Shown: positions 14,418 to 22,484 of the stretch, piece by piece
How the letters are laid out: the number at the start of each line of letters is the position of its first letter
How positions within the stretch are numbered: the first letter of the stretch is position 1
Assembly (NCBI RefSeq): GCF_021129175.1
Contig: NZ_JAJOHV010000042.1
Coordinates: 1-38,049 of the forward strand
From: Chromobacterium piscinae
GTDB taxonomy: Bacteria > Pseudomonadota > Gammaproteobacteria > Burkholderiales > Chromobacteriaceae
Length of the DNA stretch: 38,049 nucleotides
Direction: 5' to 3'
The notes under the pieces: model-generated
The model's input: only the letters and a program-made list of their open reading frames with translations
Told to the model about the DNA's origin: nothing
Database searches by the model: none
Made by a program: the position numbers and the translations under genes

Positions 14418-15524
14418 TCAGCTTGCCTTGCCTGCCGGAATCTGCTGGGTTATGCAGTGGATATTGCCGCCACCAAGCAGTACTTCGCGTGCCGGGACGC
14501 CGACAATTCGGTACTCAGGGAAGATCTCCTGCAGTCGGCTGGCTGCCGCGGCATCGGTACGCTCATCCAGCAGCGGAAAAATAATCTGCCCGTTGCTGAT
14601 CAGGAAATTGACATAAGAAGCGGCCATGCGCTCGCCAACCTCGCGCGGCACGGCCTGACCGCTAGCCACCACCCCAGCCGTTTCCTCCTGCTCATAGAAC
14701 AAGGGACCCGGGGCCAGCATCTTGTGGATCTTGAGCTGGCGGCCCTTGGCGTCGCGCGCTTTGGACAGCACTTCGTAGGCGGCCTGCGAACGCGGATACT
14801 GTGGATCCTGCTCATCATCGACCCAGTGCAGCACCACCTCACCCGGGCGGGCAAAGCAGCACATATTGTCGATGTGGCCGTCGGTTTCATCCATGAATAC
14901 GCCTTCCGGCAGCCAGATGAAGTGGCTCACGTCCAGATATTCGGACAGCAAGGCTTCAATCTGGGCCTGGGACAAGTGCGGATTGCGGTTGGGGTTGAGC
15001 AGACACTCTGCGGTGGTCATCAGAGTGCCTTCACCGTCGACATGAATCGAGCCGCCTTCCAGCACCAGCGGGGCTGCGTAGCGATCAAAGCCATGCTGGG
15101 CCAACACCTGGCTCGCGACTTCACTATCCTGATCCCAAGGATGGTACAGCCCGCCATTGAGGCCGCCCCAGGCATTGAATTGCCAGTCCACGCCGCGCGC
15201 ATTGCCTGTCTTGTCGATGACCACGGTCGGGCCGCTGTCGCGCATCCAGCAGTCATCGCTATTCATTTCCACCAGCGTGACTTCGGATGGCATCACCGCG
15301 CGGGCCTCGGCCATGCATGCTTGCGGCACCGCCATGAAGACCGGGGTGGCAGCCGCAATAGCCTTGGCGATGGCGGCGAAGGTCTGTTGCGCTTCGCGGC
15401 CGGCATTGCGCCAGTTATCCGGACGCTGCGGCCAGATCATCCATACCGCCTGCTGCGGGGCCCACTCGGCAGGCATATGAAAGCCGTCGGCGGCGGGTAG
15501 GCTGTTGAGCGTTTTGCTGTGCAT
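14418..15524 (-). CDS. aguA: Agmatine deiminase
   Basis: Converts agmatine to N-carbamoylputrescine and ammonia (guanidine-modifying pentein fold), part of arginine-to-putrescine catabolism. The 368-residue length matches the family. Diagnostic segments are [14 protein letters not shown] near the N-terminus, DCWMRDSGP (91-99, Asp96), [20 protein letters not shown], and the catalytic GGGNIHC with Cys357, the same number as the nucleophile in the Enterococcus faecalis enzyme. I start at 15524 ([10 protein letters not shown]); an ATG at 15536 adds four residues, and the much longer upstream open frame runs antisense through the LysR gene. aguB (N-carbamoylputrescine amidohydrolase) is not adjacent. 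It is divergent from a LysR gene, its probable regulator. Confidence 0.95.
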   Translation of the reverse strand: MHSKTLNSLPAADGFHMPAEWAPQQAVWMIWPQRPDNWRNAGREAQQTFAAIAKAIAAATPVFMAVPQACMAEARAVMPSEVTLVEMNSDDCWMRDSGPTVVIDKTGNARGVDWQFNAWGGLNGGLYHPWDQDSEVASQVLAQHGFDRYAAPLVLEGGSIHVDGEGTLMTTAECLLNPNRNPHLSQAQIEALLSEYLDVSHFIWLPEGVFMDETDGHIDNMCCFARPGEVVLHWVDDEQDPQYPRSQAAYEVLSKARDAKGRQLKIHKMLAPGPLFYEQEETAGVVASGQAVPREVGERMAASYVNFLISNGQIIFPLLDERTDAAAASRLQEIFPEYRIVGVPAREVLLGGGNIHCITQQIPAGKAS

Positions 15525-15710
15525 TTTGATCACCATGACTTGATTGATGCCATCAGAAGTATTCAAAACATCGTGCATGTGCAGAGGACGAGCCGGGTTG
15601 GCGCGGCCACAGCGGCGCCAGGCCAGCGGGCCGTGATGACCCGTCTTTTCTGCCATGCACGAGGAAGTGATTGACAGACGCAGTCTAGGGAGAGCCAAAC
15701 TATTCAGCAA

Positions 15711-16706
15711 ATGAACAATACGAATACTTTCATAAATACGGTGAATGATGTGAAACTGCATCAACTGGATCTGAACCTGCTGTTGGCGCTGGATGCCTTG
15801 GTCAGCCTGCGCAGCGTCACGCGGGCGGCAGAGAAACTGTTTGTCAGCCAGCCTGCGATGAGCCACTCGCTCAATCGTTTGCGGACATTCTTCGACGACC
15901 CGCTGCTGGTGCGCTCGCCGCACGGCATGCTGCCGACACAAAAAGCGCTCTATCTGCAACAGGGCGTCCATCAGGCGCTCAGCCTGCTGCAAAGCCATTT
16001 CAGCCAGCCCGAGGCCTTTGACCCGGCGACATCGGCGCGCCGCTTCACCCTGTGCACCACGGATTATGTAGAGTGCGTGCTGATTCCGCCTCTGGTGAAA
16101 AAACTGGCGGAGGAAGCGCCTAACGTTCATATCGACATCACCATCCTGCGGGAAGACATTCCGGAACTGGCGCTTGCCGACGGTGAAATCGACTTCCTGC
16201 TGGGTTTTGACGAATACATGTCCATCCCCAACTATCTGTGCCGGGAAACTTGGCTGAACGAGCCGCTGATCGGCATCTTGCGCCATGATCACCCTCTCCA
16301 GAACGATAGGCTGACACTATCGGATCTGATTGCCTTGCCGCATGTCTTCCACGCGCCGCTGGGCAATCTGGGGTCGCCAATGGATGATTTTCTTGCCGAG
16401 CGCGGCTTGCAACGCAAGATTTCGGTGCACAGCCAAAGCTATATGGCTGCAGCCGCCATCGTCAGCAACACCGATCATTTGTTTATCCTGCCAAAGAAAG
16501 TCGCGGCGATGATAGCGGGCTACTGGCCGTTGAAGACAGTTGCGTTGCCGGAAGAGTTGCCAGGCTATCACCTTAACTGCATCTGGCACCCAGTACAGGA
16601 TAGTAATCCCGCGCTGCACTGGCTGCGCGACTTGATGCGCAAGCTCATCGAGTCCGATGATGCGGCGCACGGCATGATGCTGCCCCAGTATTCGCCGCAT
16701 GAATGA
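15711..16706 (+). CDS. LysR family transcriptional regulator
   Basis: A 331-residue LysR-type protein of the NodD/NahR-like subgroup, recognisable from [27 protein letters not shown] and [24 protein letters not shown] in the DNA-binding domain, and the effector domain beginning [21 protein letters not shown]. The first 13 residues before VKLHQLDL are unusual and Asn/Thr-rich; a GTG at 15750 could be the true start. It is divergent from aguA, with 186 bases between start codons; TTCA-N5-TGAA near 15700-15712 overlaps its own start and might be an autoregulatory site. It precedes the amidase gene in the same direction, so either aguA or the amidase may be its target. Base composition here looks less GC-rich than in dnaE or maeB. 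Confidence 0.92.
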   Translation: MNNTNTFINTVNDVKLHQLDLNLLLALDALVSLRSVTRAAEKLFVSQPAMSHSLNRLRTFFDDPLLVRSPHGMLPTQKALYLQQGVHQALSLLQSHFSQPEAFDPATSARRFTLCTTDYVECVLIPPLVKKLAEEAPNVHIDITILREDIPELALADGEIDFLLGFDEYMSIPNYLCRETWLNEPLIGILRHDHPLQNDRLTLSDLIALPHVFHAPLGNLGSPMDDFLAERGLQRKISVHSQSYMAAAAIVSNTDHLFILPKKVAAMIAGYWPLKTVALPEELPGYHLNCIWHPVQDSNPALHWLRDLMRKLIESDDAAHGMMLPQYSPHE

Positions 16707-16713
16707 GTGCATC

Positions 16714-16757
16714 AAAATGAATCATTTTCCCGCATAACGCTATCTCTTGTAGATTAG
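16714..16757 (+). promoter_or_regulatory. Possible operator/promoter upstream of the amidase
   Basis: A perfect inverted repeat AAAATGA-A-TCATTTT (16714-16728) is followed by ATCT-N5-AGAT (16742-16754), which has the T-N11-A form of LysR boxes. Together they could control the amidase downstream. The rest of 16707-17032 is taken up by the MITE-like element and a disrupted small frame. Confidence 0.3.
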
Positions 16758-16779
16758 CCGCCATATTGCAGAACAACCC

Positions 16780-17036
16780 ATGCGCGCGCCGGCTATCGTG
16801 CGACGCCTGAGAACCTGTTCAAAGTCTCGCGAGCAAGAGCGGGACAAGGCGAAAACGAGTGAAAAAGCGGAATGTACAAGTGGTACATGAGCATTTTGAG
16901 TTTGTTTTCAACGCCGTATCGCCGAAGCGCAGCAGACTTTGAACAGGTTCTGAGCGCGCTGACCCGCCTGCGCCTGCAGGAAACGGTCACCGCGATGGGA
17001 ATGAAATCCGTCTTCTTAGTGGAGGTAGTAGCATGA
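16780..17036 (+). pseudogene. Small ORF apparently interrupted by the MITE-like element
   Basis: If 16812-16949 and one CTGAG copy are removed, an uninterrupted 37-codon frame appears from ATG 16780 (MRAPAIVRRL) through SALTRLRLQE to TGA 17034-17036, which overlaps the amidase ATG as ATGA. The insertion adds 143 bases, so it shifts the frame and gives a stop inside the element. No clear RBS precedes ATG 16780, and I do not recognise the product. A 37-codon open frame in GC-rich DNA is not rare, so this is tentative. Confidence 0.3.
16812..16949. mobile_element. 138-bp MITE-like (Correia-like) element with terminal inverted repeats
   Basis: AGAACCTGTTCAAAGTCT (16810-16827) is the exact reverse complement of 16934-16951, an 18-base terminal inverted repeat. 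CTGAG occurs at both edges (16807-16811 and 16950-16954) and can be read as a 5-base target duplication, although it shares bases with the repeat ends. The interior is AT-richer, has the palindrome TGTAC-N5-GTACA (16873-16887) at its centre and ACAAGGCG ... CAACGCCGTA arms, so the whole can fold into one long hairpin. ACAAGGCG, a GTAC pair and CAACGCCGTA are also the landmarks of Neisseria Correia/NEMIS elements, suggesting a related non-autonomous family. It carries no transposase. Confidence 0.75.
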
Positions 17037-18739
17037 TCGAGGTTACCGAGCTATCCATCGCCGAGCTGCGCGCAGCGCTCGAGTCCGGGCGTTCGACAGC
17101 GGTTGAACTGGTCAAGGCCTATCTGGCGCGAATAGAGGCCTACGATGGCCCCGCGACGGATACCAGGCTCAATGCGGTGGTGGTGCGTAATCCGGATGCG
17201 ATCCAGGAAGCCGAGGCATCCGATGCCCGCCGCGCCCGTGGCGAAACGCTAAGCCCGCTGGACGGCATCCCCTATACCGCCAAGGACAGCTATCTGGTGA
17301 AGGGGCTGACCGCCGCTTCAGGCAGCCCGGCGTTCAAGGATCTGGTCGCCCAACACGATGCCTTCACCATCGCGCGCCTGCGCGCGGCCGGCGCCATCTG
17401 CCTGGGCAAGACCAATATGCCGCCCATGGCCAATGGCGGCATGCAGCGCGGCTGCTACGGCCGCGCCGAAAGCCCCTACAACGCCGACTACCTGACGGCG
17501 CCGTTCGCCTCCGGCTCCTCCAATGGCGCCGGCACCGCTACCGCCGCCAGCTTCGCCGCCTTCGGCATGGCTGAGGAGACCTGGTCTAGCGGCCGCGGCC
17601 CGGCTTCCAACAATGGCCTGTGCGCTTATACGCCGTCTCGCGGGGTCATCTCGGTGCGCGGCAACTGGCCGTTGACGCCGACCATGGACGTTGTCGTGCC
17701 GTACGCCCGCACCATGGCGGACCTGCTGGAAGTGCTCGACGTCATCGTCGCAGACGACCCGATCAGCCGCGGCGACCTATGGCGACTGCAGCCCTGGGTG
17801 GAGATTCCCAAAGCCTCGGCGGTTCGGCCGGATTCCTATTCCGGCCTGCTGGCTCAGCCCGACATGCTCAAAGGCAAGCGCTTTGGCGTACCGCGCATGT
17901 ACATCAACAAAGACGAACTGGCCGGCACCAGCGAGACGCCTGGCATCGGCGGCCCGACCGGACAGCGCATCCATACCCGCGCGTCGGTGATCGATCTCTG
18001 GGAAGCCGCGCGCCAAGCGCTGGAAGCCGCCGGAGCAGAAGTCATCGAAGTGGGTTTTCCGCTGGTTTCCAATTGTGAAGGCGATCGTCCCGGCGCGCCC
18101 ACCGTATTCAACCGCGGCATCGTCTCGCCTGAGTTCCTCGATGACGAGCTGTGGGAACTATCCGGTTGGGCGTTCGATGAGTTCCTGCGCGCCAACGGCG
18201 ACCCCAAGCTCAACAAACTGGCTGACGTGGATGGTCCGAAGATCTTCCCGCACGATCCGGGCACCTTGCCAAACCGCGAAGGAGACCTGGCCGCCGGCAT
18301 GGACGAATACGTCAACATGGCCAAGCGGGGCCTCAAGTCCTATGACCAGATTGAAAGCGTGCCGGATGGTCTGCGTGGTTTGGAAAAGACCCGCAAGCTG
18401 GATCTGGAAGACTGGATGGATCAGCTAAAGCTGGACGCGGTGCTGTTCCCCACCGTGGCAGACGTCGGCCCTGCCGATGCGGACGTCAATCCGGCCTCGG
18501 CCGACATTGCCTGGAGCAACGGCATCTGGGTGGCCAATGGCAACCTCGCCATCCGCCATCTTGGCGTCCCGACGGTTACCGTACCGATGGGGGTGATGGC
18601 TGATATCGGCATGCCGGTGGGGCTGACTTTTGCGGGGCGCGCCTATGATGACAACGCGCTGCTGCGCTTCGCTGGCGCATTTGAAGCCACCGGCAACAAG
18701 CGCATGATCCCGCCGCGCACACCGCCGCTAGGTCAATGA
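17033..18739 (+). CDS. Amidase, amidase-signature family
   Basis: A 568-residue hydrolase of the amidase signature superfamily, which cleaves carboxamides through a Ser-cisSer-Lys triad. Lys84 lies in GIPYTAKDSY, the cis-Ser is Ser162 or Ser163 in ASGSSNGAG, and Ser186 in ETWSSGRGPAS occupies the place of the usual GGSIRxPA nucleophile, in a form that departs from the consensus. It is far from GatA in detail and no gatB/gatC is nearby, so a catabolic or detoxifying amidase is likelier than tRNA amidotransferase; the substrate is unknown. The RBS is strong (GGAGG, 7 bases upstream). The MITE-like element lies 83 bases upstream and may alter its expression. Confidence 0.9.
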   Translation: MIEVTELSIAELRAALESGRSTAVELVKAYLARIEAYDGPATDTRLNAVVVRNPDAIQEAEASDARRARGETLSPLDGIPYTAKDSYLVKGLTAASGSPAFKDLVAQHDAFTIARLRAAGAICLGKTNMPPMANGGMQRGCYGRAESPYNADYLTAPFASGSSNGAGTATAASFAAFGMAEETWSSGRGPASNNGLCAYTPSRGVISVRGNWPLTPTMDVVVPYARTMADLLEVLDVIVADDPISRGDLWRLQPWVEIPKASAVRPDSYSGLLAQPDMLKGKRFGVPRMYINKDELAGTSETPGIGGPTGQRIHTRASVIDLWEAARQALEAAGAEVIEVGFPLVSNCEGDRPGAPTVFNRGIVSPEFLDDELWELSGWAFDEFLRANGDPKLNKLADVDGPKIFPHDPGTLPNREGDLAAGMDEYVNMAKRGLKSYDQIESVPDGLRGLEKTRKLDLEDWMDQLKLDAVLFPTVADVGPADADVNPASADIAWSNGIWVANGNLAIRHLGVPTVTVPMGVMADIGMPVGLTFAGRAYDDNALLRFAGAFEATGNKRMIPPRTPPLGQ

Positions 18740-18740
18740 G

Positions 18741-18781
18741 CAGCAGTTAGAAACTGCGAAACGGGAAGTATAGGCTGGCCG
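18741..18781 (+). repeat. Diverged direct repeat, copy 2
   Basis: Matches 14302-14341 at about 32 of 40 positions, same orientation. It overlaps the trailer hairpin of the tRNA-Ala gene and begins just after the amidase stop codon. Together the two copies bracket aguA, the LysR gene and the amidase. Confidence 0.6.
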
Positions 18782-18804
18782 TTTCGGCCAACTTATGCTT
18801 CCCG
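18755..18804 (-). terminator. Trailer hairpin/terminator of tRNA-Ala
   Basis: 18762-18781 and 18785-18804 form a 20-bp stem with a few G-U or mismatched pairs (CGGGAAG ... CTTCCCG outside, TGGCCG ... CGGCCA inside) around a TTT loop. On the minus strand it is followed by TTTCGCAGTTTC, so it probably ends the tRNA transcript; it may also stop the amidase transcript. Confidence 0.65.
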
Positions 18805-18816
18805 TCGCATGAATTC

Positions 18817-18892
18817 TGGTGGACCGAAGGAGGATCGAACTCCCGACCTCTGCATTGCGAACGCAGCGCTCTCCCAGCTGAGCTATCGGCCC
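18817..18892 (-). tRNA. tRNA-Ala (anticodon CGC)
   Basis: A 76-base cloverleaf on the minus strand. The acceptor stem GGGCCGA pairs with TCGGTCC including the alanine identity pair G3-U70, and CCA is encoded. D-arm TAGCTCAGCTGGGAGAGC, anticodon loop TTCGCAA with anticodon CGC reading GCG codons, and T-loop GTTCGATC are all present. Confidence 0.97.
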
Positions 18893-18943
18893 ATCGACTC
18901 AGGCATCCTAACACGATGGCATTTCGCTTGACCAGTCCCCGCC

Positions 18944-21235
18944 TCAGCTCTCCTCCATGCCGGCCAGCGGCAGGCTGAACCAGAATACGCAGCCGCCTTC
19001 CTGGCTGCTGACGGCGCCGAATTCGCCGCGGTGGAATTCCACGATGGAGCGGCAGATATTGAGGCCGATACCCATCCCTTCCGGCTTGGTGGAGTAGAAC
19101 GGCGTGAACAGGTTGTCCTGCATGCCGGCGGCCAGGCCGGGGCCGTTGTCCACCACCTCCACCCGCCATTGGCCGTTTTCCACACAGGTGTGCAGTTCCA
19201 CCCCCGGGCGCGGCGTGCCCGCCTCCACCAGCGCCTCGATCGCGTTCTTCATCAGATTGAGCAGCACCTGCTCGATCAGCACCGGGTCCATGTCCACCCG
19301 GCAGGGACTGCGGTCGGCGGCCAGCTGCAGTCCGACGGCGTTCTTGGCGGCCAGCGGCTCGGCCAGGCCCAGCGCGCGCTGCACCACCCGCGCCGGGTCC
19401 ACCCGCTCCAGTTGCGGCTCGTGCTTTTTGACGAAGGCGCGGATGCTGCTGACGATCTGCGCCGCGCGCCGCGATTGCTCGGCGATGGCCTGGATGGCGT
19501 CGCGCACGCCGGCCGGCAGCGCCAGCTCTTCCGGCAGGCGGCGGCTGACGCCTGCGGCGTAGGTGTGGATCGCGGTCAGCGGCTGGTTCAGCTCATGCGC
19601 CAGCGTGGACGCCATCTCGCCCATCGCGATCAGCCTGGCGGTGTTCTGGAAGCGCTCCTGCTGCGCCTGCTCGCGCTCTTCGCGCCGGCGGTCGGCAGTG
19701 ACGTCGCTGAGTATCGCCAGCCAGGCCGCCTCGCCGTTCACCCATTCGATGCGGCGGCGACGGATCAGCAGGCAGCGCTCGCCGGTGACGATGAACTCCT
19801 GGCCGATATCCTCGCCCTCGCCGGCCTTCAAACCCGGCAGCAACACGCAGCACGGCGCGTCGGCGTCGCCCACTTGCCACAATTCAGCGAAACCGGGATT
19901 GGCGTACAACAGCTGGGCGCTGTCCTCGTCCACCACGCACACCCCGGCGGCCAGACCATTCAGCACGGTGAGGAAGCGGCTGTGGGCAGCGTCCATTTCC
20001 TTGCGCTGGCGCTGGCGCTCGGTGATGTCGAACATAGAGGCGATCCAGCCGCGCTGGCCGCCGTCCTCCTCCACCAACGGCGTGGCGAATAGCCTTACCA
20101 CCAAGGTGTCGCCGCGCTTGCGCATCAAGGTCAGTTCGAAGCCCTGCTCCGGCTGGCGGTTGTCGCGCACGGCGTCCATCGCGTCGGCCAGCACGCCGTG
20201 CTGGTCGGCCGGCCAGAATGGATGCGGCGGATGGCTGCCCACCAGTTCCTCCGGCGCGAAACCCAGCATGTCGCAGAAGGCGCGGTTGACGCGGACGATC
20301 TCTCCTTCCAGTCCGATCGCCACTAGGCCGCTTTTCATCGAATCCTCTATCGCTTGCCTGAGCGACACCTCCTTGGCCAGCCGCTGCTCGGCCAGCAAAC
20401 GCTCGCGCATGTGGCGGCGGATGCGCCACACCGCGTACAGCAGGGTCAGCAGCAACAGCGCGATCACCACCGTCAGCACCGGCAGCGTCAGACCCAGGCC
20501 GCTGCGGTAGCTGACCGCGCGCAGGTAGAGGCCGTAGCCCGGCGGATCGAAGCTGGTCTGGTGCGAGATGTTGCCGGGCTGCTCGGCGGCGTCGAACTTC
20601 TGCGCCAGCGTCTTGCCGCCCAAATCGATGATGCTGATGTAGTTCTTGGAGGCGATCCACCACGGCACCTGGTGGTACAGCAGCGCGTCCAGCTGATAGG
20701 ACAGTCGCAGCCCGCCCAGCAGCCGGCCGTCGTGGACGATAGGGATCGCCAGATCGAAGCGGTACTTGCCGTCTTGCCCTTGGTAGGGCGCGCCGTAACT
20801 GTTGCGCAGCAGGCGTCCGGCGCGCCACATCGCATCGTATTCCGGCAGCCCCAGTTGCCGCTGGTCGCGCCGCAGGCCATGCGGGTCCCATTCCACCTGC
20901 CGGTCCATGCCTATTCTTTCAAGCGTCACCAGTTCCGGGTTCTCCCGCAGGTAAAACGCCGCCAGTTGGGCGAAGCGCCGGCTGTCCACCTTGCCGGCGG
21001 CGATGTCCCGCGCCAGCGCCTCGCCCCATTCCTGGTGGGCCTCCAAGTGCATGCGCAGCGATTGCTCCAGCCACAGCACCTCCTGGATCAGGTTGTCCTG
21101 CTGCTCGTCCCGCCAGTCGCGGTACACCAGGTAGCTGAGGCTGCACAAGGCCAGCAGCAGCGCCAGCAAGGCCAGGCTGGCGCCCAGCCATAGCCTGTGG
21201 GGAATACGGCGAATGCGGGAATGGGAAGGGGACAT
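18944..21235 (-). CDS. PAS-containing sensor histidine kinase, probable C4-dicarboxylate sensor
   Basis: A 763-residue inner-membrane histidine kinase. Order of parts: transmembrane helix 1 (about 14-36), periplasmic sensor region (about 37-240), transmembrane helix 2 (about 243-266), two PAS domains (about 285-400 and 405-510), HisKA with phospho-acceptor His547 in STLAHELNQPLTAIHTYA, and HATPase_c with NLMKNAIEAL (N box), DNGPGLAAGM (G1) and GMGIGLNICRSIVEFH (G2). The HELNQPL H-box is typical of the FixL/DctB/DctS group. It is divergent from dctPQM, so sensing of C4-dicarboxylates to control that transporter is the natural reading. I start at 21235 (MSPSHSRIRR), where the membrane anchor begins; no strong RBS is visible. 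No response regulator gene is adjacent. Confidence 0.88.
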   Translation of the reverse strand: MSPSHSRIRRIPHRLWLGASLALLALLLALCSLSYLVYRDWRDEQQDNLIQEVLWLEQSLRMHLEAHQEWGEALARDIAAGKVDSRRFAQLAAFYLRENPELVTLERIGMDRQVEWDPHGLRRDQRQLGLPEYDAMWRAGRLLRNSYGAPYQGQDGKYRFDLAIPIVHDGRLLGGLRLSYQLDALLYHQVPWWIASKNYISIIDLGGKTLAQKFDAAEQPGNISHQTSFDPPGYGLYLRAVSYRSGLGLTLPVLTVVIALLLLTLLYAVWRIRRHMRERLLAEQRLAKEVSLRQAIEDSMKSGLVAIGLEGEIVRVNRAFCDMLGFAPEELVGSHPPHPFWPADQHGVLADAMDAVRDNRQPEQGFELTLMRKRGDTLVVRLFATPLVEEDGGQRGWIASMFDITERQRQRKEMDAAHSRFLTVLNGLAAGVCVVDEDSAQLLYANPGFAELWQVGDADAPCCVLLPGLKAGEGEDIGQEFIVTGERCLLIRRRRIEWVNGEAAWLAILSDVTADRRREEREQAQQERFQNTARLIAMGEMASTLAHELNQPLTAIHTYAAGVSRRLPEELALPAGVRDAIQAIAEQSRRAAQIVSSIRAFVKKHEPQLERVDPARVVQRALGLAEPLAAKNAVGLQLAADRSPCRVDMDPVLIEQVLLNLMKNAIEALVEAGTPRPGVELHTCVENGQWRVEVVDNGPGLAAGMQDNLFTPFYSTKPEGMGIGLNICRSIVEFHRGEFGAVSSQEGGCVFWFSLPLAGMEES

Positions 21236-21283
21236 GGCGAAAACCGGACGATGACACGCATCGATGATACCGCGGCCGCGGAC

Positions 21284-21298
21284 TGGCAGGGAGCATGC
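21284..21298 (+). promoter_or_regulatory. Candidate sigma54 promoter of dctPQM
   Basis: TGGCAGGGAGCATGC keeps the invariant GG and GC with the required spacing and matches most of TGGCACG-N4-TTGC. It would start transcription about 107 bases before dctP, consistent with RpoN-dependent Dct control in other proteobacteria. ATGGC-N6-GCCAT at 21319-21334 lies just downstream. Confidence 0.45.
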
Positions 21299-21416
21299 CC
21301 ATGTTCTGGAATTCCCTAATGGCCAAACCGCCATAGAGCTTCTACTTTATCGACAACAACAACCGGCACGAGCCGGGCCTGACACTACAACGCTACAAAT
21401 GGATGGAGATCCCTAC

Positions 21417-22421
21417 ATGAAACTGAAGCATGCAGCGCTGGCCGTCTGCGCCAGCCTCGCCCTCTCCGGATTCGCCCAGGCAGCCGGCGAGATCGTCATC
21501 AAATTCAGCCACGTGGTGTCGCCGGACACCCCCAAGGGCAAAGCCGCCGAATACTTCAAGAAGCTGGCCGAGCAACGCACCCACGGCAAGGTGAAGGTCC
21601 AGGTCTATCCCAACAGCCAGCTGTACAAGGACAAGGAAGAGCTGGAGGCGCTGCAACTGGGCGCGGTGCAGATGCTGGCTCCCAGCCTGGCCAAGTTCGG
21701 CCCGCTGGGCGTGAAGGAATTCGAAGTCTTCGACTTGCCCTATGTGTTCGACAACTACGACCAGGTCAACAAGGTGATGCACGGCCCGATCGGCAAGCAG
21801 CTCTTGGGCAAACTGGAAACCAAAGGCATCAAGGGCCTGGCCTACTGGGACAACGGCTTCAAGAACTTCTCGGCCAACAAGCCGATCAAGACCCCGGCCG
21901 ACATCAAGGGCATGAAGATCCGCATCCAGTCGTCCAAGGTTCTAGAGGAGGAAATGCGCACCCTGGGCGCGCTGCCGCAGGTGATGGCCTTCTCCGAGGT
22001 CTACCAGGCGCTGCAGACCGGCGTGGTGGATGGCACCGAGCTGGAAGCCTCCAACCTGTACACCAGCAAGGCCTACGAGGTGCAGAAGAACCTGACGCTG
22101 ACACAGCACGGCTTCCTCGGCTACGCGCTGATCGTCAACAAGAAGTTCTGGGACGGCCTGCCGGCCGACGTCCGCGCCCAGTTGGACAGCGCGGTGCAGG
22201 ACGCCTCCGTCTACGCCAACAAGATCGCCAAGGAAGAGAACGACAAGGCCGTGGCTGCGATCAAGGCGTCCGGCAAGACCAAGGTCTATGTACCCACGCC
22301 GCAGGAGCGCGAAGCGTTCAAGAAGGCGCTGCTGCCGGTGCACCAGAAAATGGCTTCCCGCATCGGCCCCGATCTGCTAAAGCAGATTTATAAAGAAACC
22401 GGTTTCAACCCCGGCAAGTAA
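21417..22421 (+). CDS. dctP: TRAP transporter solute-binding protein, C4-dicarboxylate type
   Basis: Periplasmic binding protein of a TRAP transporter. It delivers substrate, probably malate, fumarate or succinate, to DctQM. The 334-residue precursor has a Sec signal peptide (1-22, ending FAQA). The mature protein has the DctP fold landmarks: IKFSHVVSPDTPKGKAA at the start, GMKIRIQSS with Arg169 (147 in the mature protein, the conserved carboxylate-binding arginine), and FSEVYQALQTGVVDGTE. I start at 21417 because it has a GGAG RBS and opens the signal peptide; the frame upstream to 21264 is not coding. dctQ follows after 63 bases and dctM overlaps dctQ, so this is a dctPQM operon, divergent from the sensor kinase. 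Confidence 0.95.
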   Translation: MKLKHAALAVCASLALSGFAQAAGEIVIKFSHVVSPDTPKGKAAEYFKKLAEQRTHGKVKVQVYPNSQLYKDKEELEALQLGAVQMLAPSLAKFGPLGVKEFEVFDLPYVFDNYDQVNKVMHGPIGKQLLGKLETKGIKGLAYWDNGFKNFSANKPIKTPADIKGMKIRIQSSKVLEEEMRTLGALPQVMAFSEVYQALQTGVVDGTELEASNLYTSKAYEVQKNLTLTQHGFLGYALIVNKKFWDGLPADVRAQLDSAVQDASVYANKIAKEENDKAVAAIKASGKTKVYVPTPQEREAFKKALLPVHQKMASRIGPDLLKQIYKETGFNPGK

Positions 22422-22484
22422 CATAGGCCGACGGCCGCGCATCGCCCGATGCGCGGCTGCGCTGCGCGCATAGGAATCCCCGCC

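Noticed and set aside
15525-16292. Upstream extension of the aguA frame antisense to the LysR gene
   Set aside because: Agmatine deiminases start at MHSK-like positions and are about 368 residues; the extension is the shadow of the LysR coding strand.
17033-18739. Amidase as gatA
   Set aside because: The nucleophile motif departs from GatA, the length is greater, and gatB/gatC are not adjacent.
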